From Desulfovibrio sp. JC010 (GTDB lineage: Bacteria > Desulfobacterota > Desulfovibrionia > Desulfovibrionales > Desulfovibrionaceae): a stretch of 64,000 nucleotides of DNA. The stretch spans positions 52,251 through 116,250 of the forward strand of contig NZ_VOIQ01000016.1 in the NCBI RefSeq assembly GCF_010470675.1, in the 5' to 3' direction. The translations under genes and the position numbers were made by a program. Positions 1 through 8,824 of the stretch are shown here, piece after piece. The notes below the pieces were generated by a model. The model ran no database searches. It was given only the letters and a program-made list of their open reading frames with translations, and was not told where the DNA came from. How positions within the stretch are numbered: the stretch's first letter is position 1; every line of letters starts with the position of its first letter.

Positions 1-1
1 C

Positions 2-388
2 GTAGTATATAACGTAGTATACATCGCCCTGATTATCTTTTTCTGCTATTTCTACACAGCGATCATGTTTGATCCCAAAGGAATTTCAGAAAATATTCAG
101 AAGCAGGGCGGTTTTATCCCCGGTATTCGTCCCGGTACCAGAACCCGTGAATATATTGACCGCGTTCTGACCAGGATCACCCTCTGGGGTTCTCTGTACG
201 TAGCTGCTATCTGCGTACTGCCTATGATTCTGATTGCACAGCTCAACGTACCTTTCTACTTCGGTGGAACCGCACTGCTCATCGTAGTCGGTGTGGCCAT
301 GGACTTTATGGGCAAGATCGAATCCTACATGATCTCTCGTCAGTACGAGGGGCTCATGGGTAAGGGCAGCAAGATCAAGGGCAGGTAG
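2..388 (+). CDS. secY: Protein translocase subunit SecY, C-terminal part (gene starts before the window)
   Basis: SecY is the channel-forming subunit of the SecYEG translocon in the inner membrane. Only the last 128 or so codons are in the window, read in frame from base 2 to the TAG at 386-388. They show the final membrane helices separated by the conserved cytoplasmic loop with the GFIPGIRPG motif, which contacts the ribosome and SecA in known SecY structures. The gene is followed after 5 bp by map, the usual end of the spc operon. The 5' part and promoter lie outside the window. The identification rests on the loop motif plus context and is secure. Confidence 0.96.
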   Translation, partial: VVYNVVYIALIIFFCYFYTAIMFDPKGISENIQKQGGFIPGIRPGTRTREYIDRVLTRITLWGSLYVAAICVLPMILIAQLNVPFYFGGTALLIVVGVAMDFMGKIESYMISRQYEGLMGKGSKIKGR

Positions 389-393
389 GCGCG

Positions 394-1161
394 TTGAAAA
401 AGTACAGAGGTATCTACCTCAAGAATGACAAGGAGATTGGCCTCATGCGTGAGGCCAATCGTCTTGTTTCTACCATTCTGGATATGCTGGGCGAAGCCAT
501 CAAGCCGGGTATCACCACCATGAGCCTTGAAGAAATCGCCTGCAAAGCCTGCGAAGGTTACGGCGTGAAGCCGGCTTTCAAAGGTTACCACGGGTTCCCT
601 TTTGCCCTTTGCTGCTCCGTGAACGAGGAAATTGTTCACGGATTTCCTTCTGAGAAGAGGGTTCTTGAAGAAGGGGATATCGTCAGCATTGACATGGGAG
701 TCATTTATCAGGGATTTTACGGGGATTCTGCCCGTACCTACCCTGTTGGCAATATTGCCGAAGGCACCCGTAAGCTTCTCGATGTCACCCGCGAATCTCT
801 TATGCGCGGCATCGATAAAGCCTTGCCTGGCAACAGTCTTTATGATATTTCCCGGGCGGTTCAGGAACATGCAGAAGGAGCCGGATACGGAGTTGTGCGT
901 CGATTTGTGGGGCACGGCATCGGACGCAACCTTCATGAAAAGCCTGAAGTCCCTAATTTTGTACCATCAGGTCTTCCCGGTGTGCAGCTCAGAACGGGAA
1001 TGGTCATCGCCATCGAGCCGATGGTGACCGAAGGTTCACATGATATCGAAATTCTCGACGATAAGTGGACTGCTGTGACCAAGGACAGGAAGCTGTCCGC
1101 CCATTTCGAGCACACCATTGCCATTACTGCAGACGGGCCTCAAATATTAAGCCTGTCCTAA
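394..1161 (+). CDS. map: Type I methionine aminopeptidase
   Basis: Removes the initiator methionine from nascent cytoplasmic proteins. The 255-residue length is normal for the bacterial type I enzyme. The five metal ligands of the pita-bread fold can be placed: D100, D111, H174, E208 and E239, within SIDMG, YGDSARTY, VGHGIG, IEPM and FEHT. The start is a TTG 5 bp after the secY stop; no better start lies downstream before the conserved KNDKEI region. Position between secY and rpmJ is the standard spc arrangement. No infA gene is found between map and rpmJ. Confidence 0.96.
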   Translation: MKKYRGIYLKNDKEIGLMREANRLVSTILDMLGEAIKPGITTMSLEEIACKACEGYGVKPAFKGYHGFPFALCCSVNEEIVHGFPSEKRVLEEGDIVSIDMGVIYQGFYGDSARTYPVGNIAEGTRKLLDVTRESLMRGIDKALPGNSLYDISRAVQEHAEGAGYGVVRRFVGHGIGRNLHEKPEVPNFVPSGLPGVQLRTGMVIAIEPMVTEGSHDIEILDDKWTAVTKDRKLSAHFEHTIAITADGPQILSLS

Positions 1162-1264
1162 TTTATTTTTTTTAGGTAGTCTCTAGGGGTTGATTTTTTC
1201 AAAATCCTCTTGTAGATTGCACGTCTTGAATTTCGCGGCAACGAAAGACTGGCATGGTACAGTT

Positions 1265-1318
1265 TTCCACTTGTGGAAGGCTGAGGCATAAGGCCACAAT
1301 CGGCTAGCTCCCGATTGT
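1265..1318 (+). other. Two small hairpins in the map-rpmJ gap
   Basis: The 191-bp gap between map and rpmJ holds two short perfect inverted repeats. At 1265-1278 TTCCAC and GTGGAA can fold around a CUUG tetraloop. At 1296-1318 an 8-bp stem (ACAATCGG with CCGATTGT) encloses a 7-base loop. Neither is followed by a T tract, so they do not look like terminators. They would lie in the mRNA leader of rpmJ-rpsM and may affect translation or processing; this is inference. Confidence 0.4.
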
Positions 1319-1352
1319 TGAAACTGTTTAACTGCATTATTTGGAGACGGTC

Positions 1353-1466
1353 ATGAAAGTAAGACCATCTGTTAAGAAGATTTGTCCCAAATGCAAAGTA
1401 ATCAGACGCAAGGGTGTTCTGAGGGTTATTTGTGACAACCCCAGACACAAACAGCGTCAAGGATAG
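1353..1466 (+). CDS. rpmJ: 50S ribosomal protein L36 (bL36)
   Basis: A 37-residue protein of the large ribosomal subunit. It carries the zinc-binding set C11, C14, C27 and H32 (motifs CPKC and CDNPRH), so this is the zinc-containing form. ATG start with GGAG about 6 bases upstream (ttggagacggtc before ATG). It sits between map and rpsM, its standard place. It is short, but the sequence is diagnostic. Confidence 0.95.
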   Translation: MKVRPSVKKICPKCKVIRRKGVLRVICDNPRHKQRQG

Positions 1467-1478
1467 AGAGGTATAACT

Positions 1479-1850
1479 GTGGCTCGTATCGCTGGAGTAG
1501 ACCTTCCGAAAAATAAGCGTTTGGATATTGCACTGACTTACATCTACGGAGTAGGTCGGACTACCGCTCTCAAGATTCTTGATACTGTTGGTATCGACTG
1601 GACACTCAAAACTGATGACCTCAGTGGCGAGCAGGTCAACACCATCCGTAAGGAACTTGAAGATAATCATAAAGTTGAAGGTGACCTTCGCCGTGATCAG
1701 ATCGCAGACATTAAGCGCCTGATGGATATCGGATGTTACCGTGGACTGCGTCACCGCCGCGGACTGCCCGTGCGTGGTCAGAGCTCCAAGACCAACGCGA
1801 GAACTCGTAAAGGTCCCCGTCGCTCTGTAATGAGCAGAAAGAAGAAATAA
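1479..1850 (+). CDS. rpsM: 30S ribosomal protein S13 (uS13)
   Basis: Small-subunit head protein that contacts the P-site tRNA and the L5/L31 bridge. The 123 residues begin [10 protein letters not shown] and end in the basic RTRKGPRR tail typical of S13; the [14 protein letters not shown] block is diagnostic. GTG start 12 bp after rpmJ, with GAGAGG just upstream. First of the classical S13-S11-S4-alpha-L17 run, which here is intact and in the usual order. Confidence 0.97.
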   Translation: MARIAGVDLPKNKRLDIALTYIYGVGRTTALKILDTVGIDWTLKTDDLSGEQVNTIRKELEDNHKVEGDLRRDQIADIKRLMDIGCYRGLRHRRGLPVRGQSSKTNARTRKGPRRSVMSRKKK

Positions 1851-1922
1851 TTCAATCCGCAGTTTTCAGACCATGTAACGGTCTTCGTGCTGCTGATATA
1901 AATTCATTCTGGAGAGAATGGT

Positions 1923-2312
1923 ATGGCTAGACCTCGCCGTTCCGGCAAGAAAAAAGAGAAGAAGAATGTTCCCGTGGGCATCGCTCACGTAAAAGCAACA
2001 TTCAACAATACCATCATTACCTTCACTGACCTGAAAGGTAACGTGATCAGCTGGGCTACTTCCGGTGCTTCCGGATTCAAGGGTTCCAGAAAATCAACTC
2101 CTTTTGCTGCACAGGTAGCTGCTGAAACCGCAGCCCGTAAAGCTCAGGACCAGGGTATGCGTACCGTTGGTATTTTCGTCAAAGGCCCCGGCTCCGGTCG
2201 TGAAGCAGCTATGCGCGCCATCGGTAACGTCGGTATGAAGGTTAACTTCATTCGCGATATAACACCCATCCCGCACAACGGCTGTCGTCCGCCGAAACGT
2301 CGCAGGGTCTAA
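1923..2312 (+). CDS. rpsK: 30S ribosomal protein S11 (uS11)
   Basis: Platform protein of the 30S subunit that interacts with 16S rRNA near the E site. 129 residues, normal length, with a lysine/arginine-rich N terminus, the FNNTIIT motif and the C-terminal [13 protein letters not shown] tail characteristic of the family. ATG start with GGAGAG about 6 bases upstream. Lies 72 bp after rpsM; no terminator is seen in that gap. Confidence 0.97.
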   Translation: MARPRRSGKKKEKKNVPVGIAHVKATFNNTIITFTDLKGNVISWATSGASGFKGSRKSTPFAAQVAAETAARKAQDQGMRTVGIFVKGPGSGREAAMRAIGNVGMKVNFIRDITPIPHNGCRPPKRRRV

Positions 2313-2331
2313 TTTCGAAGGAGTAATAACC

Positions 2332-2958
2332 TTGGCCAGATATACAAAAGCAAAGTGCAGACTGTGCCGCCGTGAAGGTGAAAAACTTTTCATCAAAGGC
2401 GACCGCTGCTTTACTGATAAGTGCTCTTATGAGCGTCGTCCTTATGCTCCCGGTATTGCCGGTCGCATGAGAAAGAAAATGAGTGACTACGCAATTCAGC
2501 TTCGCGAGAAGCAGAAAGTACGCCGCATGTACGGTGTGCTCGAAGGTCAGTTCCGCACCTACTTCAAGCGTGCGGATGCCATGAAAGGCGTAACAGGTGC
2601 AAACCTGCTCATGCTTCTTGAAACCCGCCTTGACAACGCTGTTTACCGTCTTGGTTTTGCCAACTCCCGCGCGCAGGCTCGCCAGCTCGTGAAACACGGC
2701 ATCTTCACCAAAAACGGAAGACGTGTTAATGTTCCTTCCATGCATGTTAAGCCCGGTGATGTTATCGAGGTTCGTGAAGAATCCCGTAAGATTCCCGTGA
2801 TTGCAGAAGCACAGGAAGTGATTGCCCGTCGCGGCTGCCCCGAGTGGCTCGAAGCTGACGGAGCAAAGTTCAAAGGTGAAGTTAAAGCGATGCCGACTAG
2901 GGAAGATATCCAGTTCCCTATCAACGAACAGCTGATTGTCGAGCTGTACTCCAAATAA
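2332..2958 (+). CDS. rpsD: 30S ribosomal protein S4 (uS4)
   Basis: Primary 16S rRNA-binding protein and, in E. coli, the translational repressor of the alpha operon. 208 residues. The N-terminal zinc-type cysteines C9, C12, C26 and C31 are present, so this is the zinc-containing form. The S4 RNA-binding domain follows ([20 protein letters not shown], then the [10 protein letters not shown] region). TTG start preceded by GAAGGAG. Whether S4 autoregulates here is unknown; I see no S4-type pseudoknot that I could assert upstream of rpsM. Confidence 0.97.
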   Translation: MARYTKAKCRLCRREGEKLFIKGDRCFTDKCSYERRPYAPGIAGRMRKKMSDYAIQLREKQKVRRMYGVLEGQFRTYFKRADAMKGVTGANLLMLLETRLDNAVYRLGFANSRAQARQLVKHGIFTKNGRRVNVPSMHVKPGDVIEVREESRKIPVIAEAQEVIARRGCPEWLEADGAKFKGEVKAMPTREDIQFPINEQLIVELYSK

Positions 2959-2971
2959 GAAGGATTAGTGC

Positions 2972-4012
2972 ATGCTTATTCAAGACGGTGACAAACTCAT
3001 CAACACCCGCAACTGGGCCGAGCTGGTTAAGCCGGAACAGCTTGTGCGTGACCCCAAGTCTAACGAGCTTTATGGAAAGTTCATTTGTGAACCCCTTGAG
3101 CGCGGATTTGGAACAACCATCGGTAACTCTCTTAGAAGAGTACTGCTTTCCTCAATGCAGGGAGCAGCCGCGGTTGCTGTAAAGATCGAAGGAGTTCAGC
3201 ACGAATTCACCACTATCGAAGGTGTGATGGAAGATGTGACTGAGATTGTTCTGAACATCAAGCAGATCAGATTCGCAATGACTACAGATGAACCCCAGTT
3301 TCTTACCCTCCGGGTAAACAAGCAGGGCGTCGTCACCGCAGCTGATATTCAGGAAAACCAGAACGTCAAAGTCCTCAATCCTGAGCAGATTATTGCGACT
3401 CTGTCCGAAAAAATGGATATGGAGATGACTTTCGAGATCCGCATGGGCAAGGGCTATGTTCCTGCTGATATGCACGAAGGTCTTGTCAACGAAATCGGTC
3501 ACATTGTAGTCGACTCCAGCTTTTCTCCCATCCGTAAGGTTGCTTACAGTGTGGAGCAGGCTCGTGTCGGTCAGATGACTAACTATGACAAGCTCATTCT
3601 CGAAGTTTTCACCGATGGTTCCGTTACCCCTGAGGATGCAATTGCCTACAGTGCAAAGATTCTCAAGGATCAGCTCTCCGTATTCATCAACTTCGATGAA
3701 ATGGGATCCGAGCAGGAAGAGTCCAAAGAAAGCGACCTCGATCTCAACCCGAATCTGTTCAAGAGTATCGACGAACTCGAACTGTCAGTTCGCGCTACCA
3801 ACTGCCTCAAGGCTGCCAACATTCGCATTGTTGGTGAACTTGTACAGCGCACTGAACAGACCATGCTTAAAACTAAGAACTTCGGACGTAAGTCTCTCGA
3901 CGAAATCCGCCGCGTTCTTGACAGCATGGAACTCAAGTTCGGTATGGTCCTCGAGGATTTCGATAAAAAGCATCAGGAATGGCTGAAGAGGAAAGAGAAA
4001 AATGAGGCATAA
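2972..4012 (+). CDS. rpoA: DNA-directed RNA polymerase subunit alpha
   Basis: Alpha subunit, scaffold for RNA polymerase assembly and docking site for activators and UP elements. 346 residues. The N-terminal dimerisation domain includes [17 protein letters not shown] at about residue 45-60. The C-terminal DNA-binding domain (about 255-330) carries the helix-hairpin-helix region with RATNCL and [11 protein letters not shown]. The end of the gene overlaps rplQ by 11 bp, so the two are translationally coupled. Confidence 0.97.
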   Translation: MLIQDGDKLINTRNWAELVKPEQLVRDPKSNELYGKFICEPLERGFGTTIGNSLRRVLLSSMQGAAAVAVKIEGVQHEFTTIEGVMEDVTEIVLNIKQIRFAMTTDEPQFLTLRVNKQGVVTAADIQENQNVKVLNPEQIIATLSEKMDMEMTFEIRMGKGYVPADMHEGLVNEIGHIVVDSSFSPIRKVAYSVEQARVGQMTNYDKLILEVFTDGSVTPEDAIAYSAKILKDQLSVFINFDEMGSEQEESKESDLDLNPNLFKSIDELELSVRATNCLKAANIRIVGELVQRTEQTMLKTKNFGRKSLDEIRRVLDSMELKFGMVLEDFDKKHQEWLKRKEKNEA

Positions 4013-4427
4013 AAAGTCCGGAAGAAAGTTCAACAGGAGCAATTCCCACAGGAAAGCCATGCTGAGAAACATGGTTCGCTCCCTGCTGACCTATGAACAT
4101 ATCCGTACCACTGAGCCTAAGGCAAAGGAACTCAGAAGCAGCTGTGAAAAGCTGATCACCCTTGCCCTTCGCAACGACCTCCACTCCAGACGTCTTGCTT
4201 ACAAGACTCTTGAGAACCACGGTCTTGTTAAGAAGCTCTTCGATGAAATCGGACCCCGCTACGAAGGCGGCGGTGGTGGTTACACCCGTATCATCAAGCT
4301 CGCTGAACCCCGTAAGGGTGACTGCGCTCCCATGTGCATCATCGAGCTGACCAAACGCGCTGACGCTTCTGCTGAAGAAGCTGCAGCACCTGCTGAAGCT
4401 CCCGCTGAGGAAGCTCAGGAAGCATAA
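4002..4427 (+). CDS. rplQ: 50S ribosomal protein L17 (bL17)
   Basis: Large-subunit protein near the exit tunnel. The family core ([20 protein letters not shown], then [20 protein letters not shown]) covers the first 120 residues or so. The remaining 18 residues form an Ala/Glu/Pro-rich acidic tail not needed for the fold. ATG start lies within rpoA (11-bp overlap), its SD being the AGAGG/AAGAGA purine stretch of the rpoA end. Last gene of the operon; a strong terminator follows. Confidence 0.97.
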   Translation: MRHKKSGRKFNRSNSHRKAMLRNMVRSLLTYEHIRTTEPKAKELRSSCEKLITLALRNDLHSRRLAYKTLENHGLVKKLFDEIGPRYEGGGGGYTRIIKLAEPRKGDCAPMCIIELTKRADASAEEAAAPAEAPAEEAQEA

Positions 4428-4441
4428 ATCAATGCTTATCC

Positions 4442-4476
4442 AAAAGGGGCGGAAATTTTCCGTCCCTTTTTTTTAT
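4442..4476 (+). terminator. Rho-independent terminator of the alpha operon
   Basis: AAAAGGGGCGGAA pairs with TTCCGTCCCTTTT (one G-U) around a 3-base loop and runs into a T tract. It begins 14 bp after the rplQ stop. Confidence 0.9.
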
Positions 4477-4511
4477 AACTACATATAGATATTTTCGATA
4501 CGAGAGATTAC

Positions 4512-5405
4512 ATGGATTTACGTCGACTCGAAGCGTTCTGCAAAGTTTACGAACTCAAAAGTTTTTCCAAAGCAGGTAAAGAGCTTTTCCTTTCCCAGCC
4601 CACTATTAGTGCTCATATTTCCACTTTAGAAGAAGAGCTGGGTGTTCATCTTTTCGACCGTCTGGGCCGTTCCATCATGGCCACGCAGGCCGGAGAGGTG
4701 CTTTACCGCAATGCCAAGGATATTTATAACCTGATCGGTAAAGCTCACAACGAAATCAATATCCTGCGCGACAAGGTTGTCGGCGATCTTGAAATAGGCG
4801 GCAGCACCATTCCTTCCCATTACCTGCTGCCTGATCTGCTCTACAATTACTGCAAAAAATATCCTGATGTCAGCGTGCACTTATCGGTAGGTGATACCAC
4901 TGAAATCCTTGAAAAGGTTCGCTCCGGTGAGCTTATTCTCGGTGTGGTAGGTGCAACAGTTGATGTTCCCAATATCGAATTCGTGCCTATCATGCGTGAT
5001 GAGCTTGTAATCGTAGCTCCGCCGGTGCTGGTGCGTAACTATGACGGTATTGACGACATCCAGCATCTGGCCGAGCTGCCATGGGTTATGCGTGAAGGCG
5101 GGTCCGGTACCCGCAAGGCCCTTGAAGCCGGTCTTTCCGAAATGGGTACCAGTGTGCGTGAACTGAATGTCACCGTCTGGGTTGAGTCCACTCAGGCTGT
5201 GGTTCAGTGCGTAAAAGCAGGGCTGGGAGTCAGCGTAACATCAAGGCTCGCAGCACAGTCACTTATCGATTCCGGTGAGCTTGTCCATATCAAGGACCTG
5301 CCCTTGAATCTCGAAAGAAGTTTCTATCTCGCGCATCTGCAGGGCCGTGAATTCTTCCCCGCCGTGCGCTATTTTATTGACCACGTTAAGCAATTAGCTG
5401 GATAG
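4512..5405 (+). CDS. LysR-family transcriptional regulator (CysB/selenium-metabolism-like)
   Basis: DNA-binding regulator, 297 residues. The N-terminal winged helix-turn-helix covers residues 1-60 (SFSKAGKELFLSQPTISAHI). The effector domain (about 90-295) has the periplasmic-binding fold with the usual GxSTIPSHYLLP start. Sequence feel is closest to the LysR group annotated in sulfate reducers as selenium-metabolism associated; that subgroup call is from memory and not proven. Followed by a copy of the intergenic repeat, then a terminator shared with mqnA. ATG start with GAGAGA upstream. Target genes cannot be read from the sequence. Confidence 0.85.
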   Translation: MDLRRLEAFCKVYELKSFSKAGKELFLSQPTISAHISTLEEELGVHLFDRLGRSIMATQAGEVLYRNAKDIYNLIGKAHNEINILRDKVVGDLEIGGSTIPSHYLLPDLLYNYCKKYPDVSVHLSVGDTTEILEKVRSGELILGVVGATVDVPNIEFVPIMRDELVIVAPPVLVRNYDGIDDIQHLAELPWVMREGGSGTRKALEAGLSEMGTSVRELNVTVWVESTQAVVQCVKAGLGVSVTSRLAAQSLIDSGELVHIKDLPLNLERSFYLAHLQGREFFPAVRYFIDHVKQLAG

Positions 5406-5485
5406 CCTTCGGCGACCCTGCCGGGGGCCTTAAACCCTTTTGGGAAAAGGGTTTAAGAATCCCAAAAATTTTCAGTAAGCTTCGC
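5405..5485 (+). repeat. Intergenic palindromic repeat, copy 1 (CCTTAAACCC subfamily)
   Basis: Starts on the last base of the LysR stop codon with GCCTTCGGCGACCC. A central palindrome follows in which TTAAACCCTTTT pairs with AAAAGGGTTTAA, then GAATCCCAAAAATTTT and a GCTTCGC end. Same architecture as the copies at 7505 and 31272. It could act as a terminator or RNA-end hairpin for the LysR gene. Confidence 0.85.
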
Positions 5486-5514
5486 ATGTAGCTTATTGAA
5501 GCGTCTTTCATAAA

Positions 5515-5549
5515 AAAGGCCGTAATATCTTTGTGATATTACGGCCTTT
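5515..5549. terminator. Bidirectional terminator between the LysR gene and mqnA
   Basis: Perfect 15-bp stem (5515-5529 with 5535-5549, AAAGGCCGTAATATC) around TTTGT, with A/T runs on both sides. It serves the converging LysR gene and mqnA. Confidence 0.88.
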
Positions 5550-5572
5550 GCTGTTATTAAATTTATTAAAAT

Positions 5573-6397
5573 TTAAATATCTATAAACTCTAATTCAGGA
5601 ATATGATTTATCTCTCCGGTTTTCAGCAGATATTTTGCAAAAACTTTCAAGCCTTCAATCTCTGTTTTGCCGAGATCGTAGACCAAGCCGTCATAGTATG
5701 AACGGCTTTCTTCCAGATTGAGCATGGTCTTGTCTGCGGTCATTTCGCAGATTTTATCGATGTTGGCCTGTCCCCATTCCTTGGCGCGGATCAGATCGCG
5801 GATAGCCTGTTTTACGTCTTCACGCTGGGCAGCATCTCGGCGCACGGTCCAGATGCCGAAAATGAATGGCAGCCCGGTCCAGCGGATCCACTCTTCGCCC
5901 AAATCGAAGATGTAGGGGTAGTCTGCGTGCTTGCGCAGGTTCAGGGCTTCATCGCCGATGCAGAGGATTGCATCAGGCTGTTCGCCGGCTTCGAGTCTTT
6001 CGGTGGCGTTACCGGTCTCGTAAGTGGCATTCAGCGGGATGTATTCGCTGAGCAGGACCTTGAGCAGGGCAGCGGAGGTATGTGTCTGGGCACTGACTAA
6101 AACTTTGCAGCCTTTTAGCTGTTCCAGCGGCTTGCGGCTGATCATGATTACCGACTGCACAGGGCCGCGGCTGCCGATGGCCAGATCGGGCAGCAGGAGG
6201 TACTGCTCAGAGTGGCGCAGGTATTCGATACTGGAGTTTGATGCGATATGCATCAAGCCTTCAGACATCATTTTGTTCAGCTGCGCGGGCGGTCCGTATA
6301 CGAACTCGAAATTGTTTTCGATCAGTCCGGCTTCCAGCGGATAGTAAATGGGCAGGACATTCAGGTAGGAGATACGTCCTACTTTGACATTATCCAT
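5573..6397 (-). CDS. mqnA: Chorismate dehydratase MqnA
   Basis: Converts chorismate to 3-enolpyruvyl-benzoate, the first step of the futalosine menaquinone pathway; cytoplasmic. 274 residues, a two-lobed periplasmic-binding-like fold as in MqnA/MqnD. The N terminus VGRISYLNVLPIYYPL and the SNSSIEYL segment are family hallmarks. The start ATG at 6397 fits the family; the longer open frame upstream is mqnC sequence in another frame. Overlaps the mqnC end by 8 bp, so the two are coupled. Part of the mqnE-mqnC-mqnA run on the minus strand. Confidence 0.93.
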   Translation of the reverse strand: MDNVKVGRISYLNVLPIYYPLEAGLIENNFEFVYGPPAQLNKMMSEGLMHIASNSSIEYLRHSEQYLLLPDLAIGSRGPVQSVIMISRKPLEQLKGCKVLVSAQTHTSAALLKVLLSEYIPLNATYETGNATERLEAGEQPDAILCIGDEALNLRKHADYPYIFDLGEEWIRWTGLPFIFGIWTVRRDAAQREDVKQAIRDLIRAKEWGQANIDKICEMTADKTMLNLEESRSYYDGLVYDLGKTEIEGLKVFAKYLLKTGEINHIPELEFIDI

Positions 6398-7490
6398 CAG
6401 CGTTCTCCGCGAGAGTGTAGTCCATGAGTCGCTGCTTGGGAACAAATCCGGCTTTCTCGATAAGGTTATGGATTTCAGCCTCGGAAAGTCTGAAGCTCAC
6501 CCCGGCTGCCTTGACCACGTTTTCCTCAATCATGGTGGAGCCGAAATCGTTACCGCCGTAAAAAAGGGCCAGCTGAGAAATTTTTGGCCCCATGGTCACC
6601 CATGAAACCTGCACGTTATCGAAGTTGTCGAGCACAATGCGGGAGACTGCCAGCATGCGCAGATATTCCACGCTGGTCATTTTGCGGGCATCGGGAATAT
6701 TGGTGTTGTCCGGCTGAAAGGTCCACGGGATGAAGGCGGTAAAGCCTCCGGTGCGGTCCTGAACCTCGCGCAGGGCGAAAAGATGCCTGATGCGGTCGAT
6801 GGGCTGCTCCTCGTGACCGAACATCATGGTCGCTGTGGTGCGTAGTCCCAGATTATGGGCTGTTTCCATGACTTCCAGCCATTTGGCGGTGTTGCATTTT
6901 TTCGGTGCGATATGGCTGCGCACTTCATCCACCAGAATTTCAGCACCGCCACCGGGAATGGAAGCCAGCCCGGCTGCAATCAAACGCTCCAATACTTCTT
7001 TGATGGAGATGTTATTCAATTCGCTCCAGTAAACCACTTCCGGCGGGGAGAAAGCGTGGATGTGGACTGCCGGGTAGTTTGCTTTAATGAAGCGGAGCAT
7101 GTCTTCATAGAAATCGAGTGTCAGGTCCGGGTGGTGTCCACCCTGCATGAGAATCTGGGTGCCGCCCAGATCTATGGTTTCCTGAATCTTCCGGCCCAGT
7201 TCTTCACGGCTGATCACGAATCCGCCGTCTTTTCCGGGTGCGACATAGAATGCGCAGAAACGGCAGCCGCAATCACAGATGTTTGAATAGTTGATATTGC
7301 GGTCAATTACGTAAGTAACATTCGGCTCAGGATGCTTTTTCATCCGAATGGAATGAGCCAGACTTCCAAGATCAAAAAGATCAGCCTTTTCCATCAAGGT
7401 CATGGCTTCATCAAAATTAATGCGTTCCCCGGCCATTACTTTTTCGCCGATCTTGAGAACTTCAGCAGGACTTTGTGTAAGATTTGTCAT
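6390..7490 (-). CDS. mqnC: Cyclic dehypoxanthinyl futalosine synthase MqnC (radical SAM)
   Basis: Radical SAM enzyme that cyclises dehypoxanthine futalosine in menaquinone synthesis. 366 residues from ATG 7490. The cluster motif is C72, C76, C79 (CDCGCRFC). The LMQGGHHPDL, SIPGGGAEI and FIPWTFQPDNT segments point to MqnC and not MqnE. I chose ATG 7490, which has AAAAAAGG upstream, because the frame further upstream is translated repeat DNA. Between this gene and mqnE lie two oppositely oriented repeat copies (7505-7709). Confidence 0.93.
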   Translation of the reverse strand: MTNLTQSPAEVLKIGEKVMAGERINFDEAMTLMEKADLFDLGSLAHSIRMKKHPEPNVTYVIDRNINYSNICDCGCRFCAFYVAPGKDGGFVISREELGRKIQETIDLGGTQILMQGGHHPDLTLDFYEDMLRFIKANYPAVHIHAFSPPEVVYWSELNNISIKEVLERLIAAGLASIPGGGAEILVDEVRSHIAPKKCNTAKWLEVMETAHNLGLRTTATMMFGHEEQPIDRIRHLFALREVQDRTGGFTAFIPWTFQPDNTNIPDARKMTSVEYLRMLAVSRIVLDNFDNVQVSWVTMGPKISQLALFYGGNDFGSTMIEENVVKAAGVSFRLSEAEIHNLIEKAGFVPKQRLMDYTLAENADG

Positions 7491-7504
7491 GTTGTACCTT
7501 TTTT

Positions 7505-7584
7505 GCCTTCGGCGACCCTCCGGGGGCTTAAACCCTTTTCCAAAAGGGTTTAAGAATCCCAAAACGTTTTAATAAGGCTTCGCC
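7505..7584 (+). repeat. Intergenic palindromic repeat, copy 2 (CCTTAAACCC subfamily)
   Basis: GCCTTCGGCGACCC end, palindrome TTAAACCCTTTT/AAAAGGGTTTAA, then GAATCCCAAAAC, TTTTAATAA and a GGCTTCGCC end. It is oriented against mqnC and its GGCTTCGCC end faces copy 3, so copies 2 and 3 form a tail-to-tail pair between mqnE and mqnC. Confidence 0.88.
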
Positions 7585-7620
7585 AACTTTGTATTAAAAA
7601 TTTGTCTTAACGATCTATAT

Positions 7621-7709
7621 GCGAAGCAAATTAAAAGGTTTTGAAGGGGATGTGGTCTGGGGAAGGGGAAACTTTTGCAAAAGTTTCCCCTTCCCCAGCC
7701 GCCGGAGGC
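7621..7709 (-). repeat. Intergenic palindromic repeat, copy 3 (CTGGGGAAGG subfamily)
   Basis: On the minus strand it starts 4 bases after the mqnE stop with GCCTCCGGCGGC. A long perfect palindrome follows (stem of about 20 bp, CTGGGGAAGGGGAAACTTTT and its complement, centred on GC at 7677-7678), then ACC, CATCCCCTTCAAAACC and GCTTCGC. It matches copy 9 (35382-35470) at 86 of 89 positions counted by eye. Confidence 0.9.
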
Positions 7710-7713
7710 ATTC

Positions 7714-8802
7714 TTAAATTTCATTAAAAGCAGCATCGCGCTCGACTGGTTCAAATCCGCAGCCGATAATCATTTCTTTCAGTTCGCTGCGGCTAAGGCC
7801 CTGCTCGGATTCTGCACCGGCCATGTGTCCGATTTTTTCCTCGACTACTGTTCCGTCGAAATCATCCGCTCCGAAATGGAGTGCGGTCTGGGCTTGTTTG
7901 ACGCCGAGCATGACCCAGTAGGCCTTGATATGCGGGATGTTGTCGAGCATGAGGCGGCTGACCGCGATAGTGCGCAGTTCATCGACCCCGGTGAGCGGAT
8001 TGTCGATCTCGAGTCTGCTGTTCTCGGTCAGGAAGGGCAGGGGGATCAGGCAGTTGAATCCACCGGATATATCCTGCTGGCGGCGCAACTGGTCAAGATG
8101 GTCAACACGGTCTGCAAAGGATTCCACGTGCCCGTAAAGCATGGTGCAGTTGGTGGTGTAGCCGAGCTCGTGGGCTTCACCGTGGATGCGCAGCCATTCT
8201 TTGCCGGGAAGTTTTTCCGGGCAGATTTTGGCGCGAACTTCCGGGTTGAAAATTTCAGCACCGCCTCCGGTGAGCATTTCTGATCCTGCGGCCTTGAGTC
8301 GTTTGAGCACTTCAACAGTGGAGATACCCTCAAATGAAGCAAGGTGTTCGATTTCTACAGCTGTGAAAGCTTTAATTACAGCCTGCGGTAATCGGTTTTT
8401 GATTTCAGTGAAGGTCTCTTCGAAAAAAGAAAGCGGGATATTATGATGACAGCCGCCGACCACGTGTACTTCGCGGGGCGGTATGGGCGCGTTTTCCAGC
8501 TTTTCAAGAATATCTTCCCGGCTGAGCTTGAAAGCTCCTTTCTCCTCAGGTTTGCGGGCATAGGCGCAGAACAGACAGCCGTTCACACAGATATTGGTAT
8601 AATTGATGTGGCGGTTGATTACGTAGAAAGTCTTGTTTCCGTGCAACTGGCGTCTGCGGATGGAAGCCAGCGCGCCCAGTGCGTTGAGGTCTGGGCAGTT
8701 GAATAGGGTAAGTCCGTCCTCGGTGGAAAGCCGTTCTCCGGCAAGCACTTTGTCGAGAATCGGGCCGAGTCCGGCATTTGCGAAATAGTTTTTTGAAATC
8801 AT
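7714..8802 (-). CDS. mqnE: Aminofutalosine synthase MqnE (radical SAM)
   Basis: Joins the MqnA product to SAM to give 6-amino-6-deoxyfutalosine, second step of the pathway. 362 residues; radical SAM cysteines C72, C76, C79 (CVNGCLFC). The VHVVGGCHHN, EMLTGGGAEIF and GGFNCLIPLPF segments match MqnE and separate it from MqnC. First gene of the leftward mqnE-mqnC-mqnA run and divergent from mqnD, with a good promoter in the 84-bp gap. A nucleosidase/deaminase step (MqnB or MTAN type) is not encoded here. Confidence 0.93.
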   Translation of the reverse strand: MISKNYFANAGLGPILDKVLAGERLSTEDGLTLFNCPDLNALGALASIRRRQLHGNKTFYVINRHINYTNICVNGCLFCAYARKPEEKGAFKLSREDILEKLENAPIPPREVHVVGGCHHNIPLSFFEETFTEIKNRLPQAVIKAFTAVEIEHLASFEGISTVEVLKRLKAAGSEMLTGGGAEIFNPEVRAKICPEKLPGKEWLRIHGEAHELGYTTNCTMLYGHVESFADRVDHLDQLRRQQDISGGFNCLIPLPFLTENSRLEIDNPLTGVDELRTIAVSRLMLDNIPHIKAYWVMLGVKQAQTALHFGADDFDGTVVEEKIGHMAGAESEQGLSRSELKEMIIGCGFEPVERDAAFNEI

Positions 8803-8824
8803 TTATATCACCTTTGTTCAGCCG

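Noticed and set aside
7569..7754. Small frame starting within repeat copy 3, with a near twin at 35247-35441
   Set aside because: The similarity (both share an MQKFPLPQ-like stretch where the repeat is translated) comes from the repeat DNA itself; there is no SD and no conserved protein beyond the repeat.
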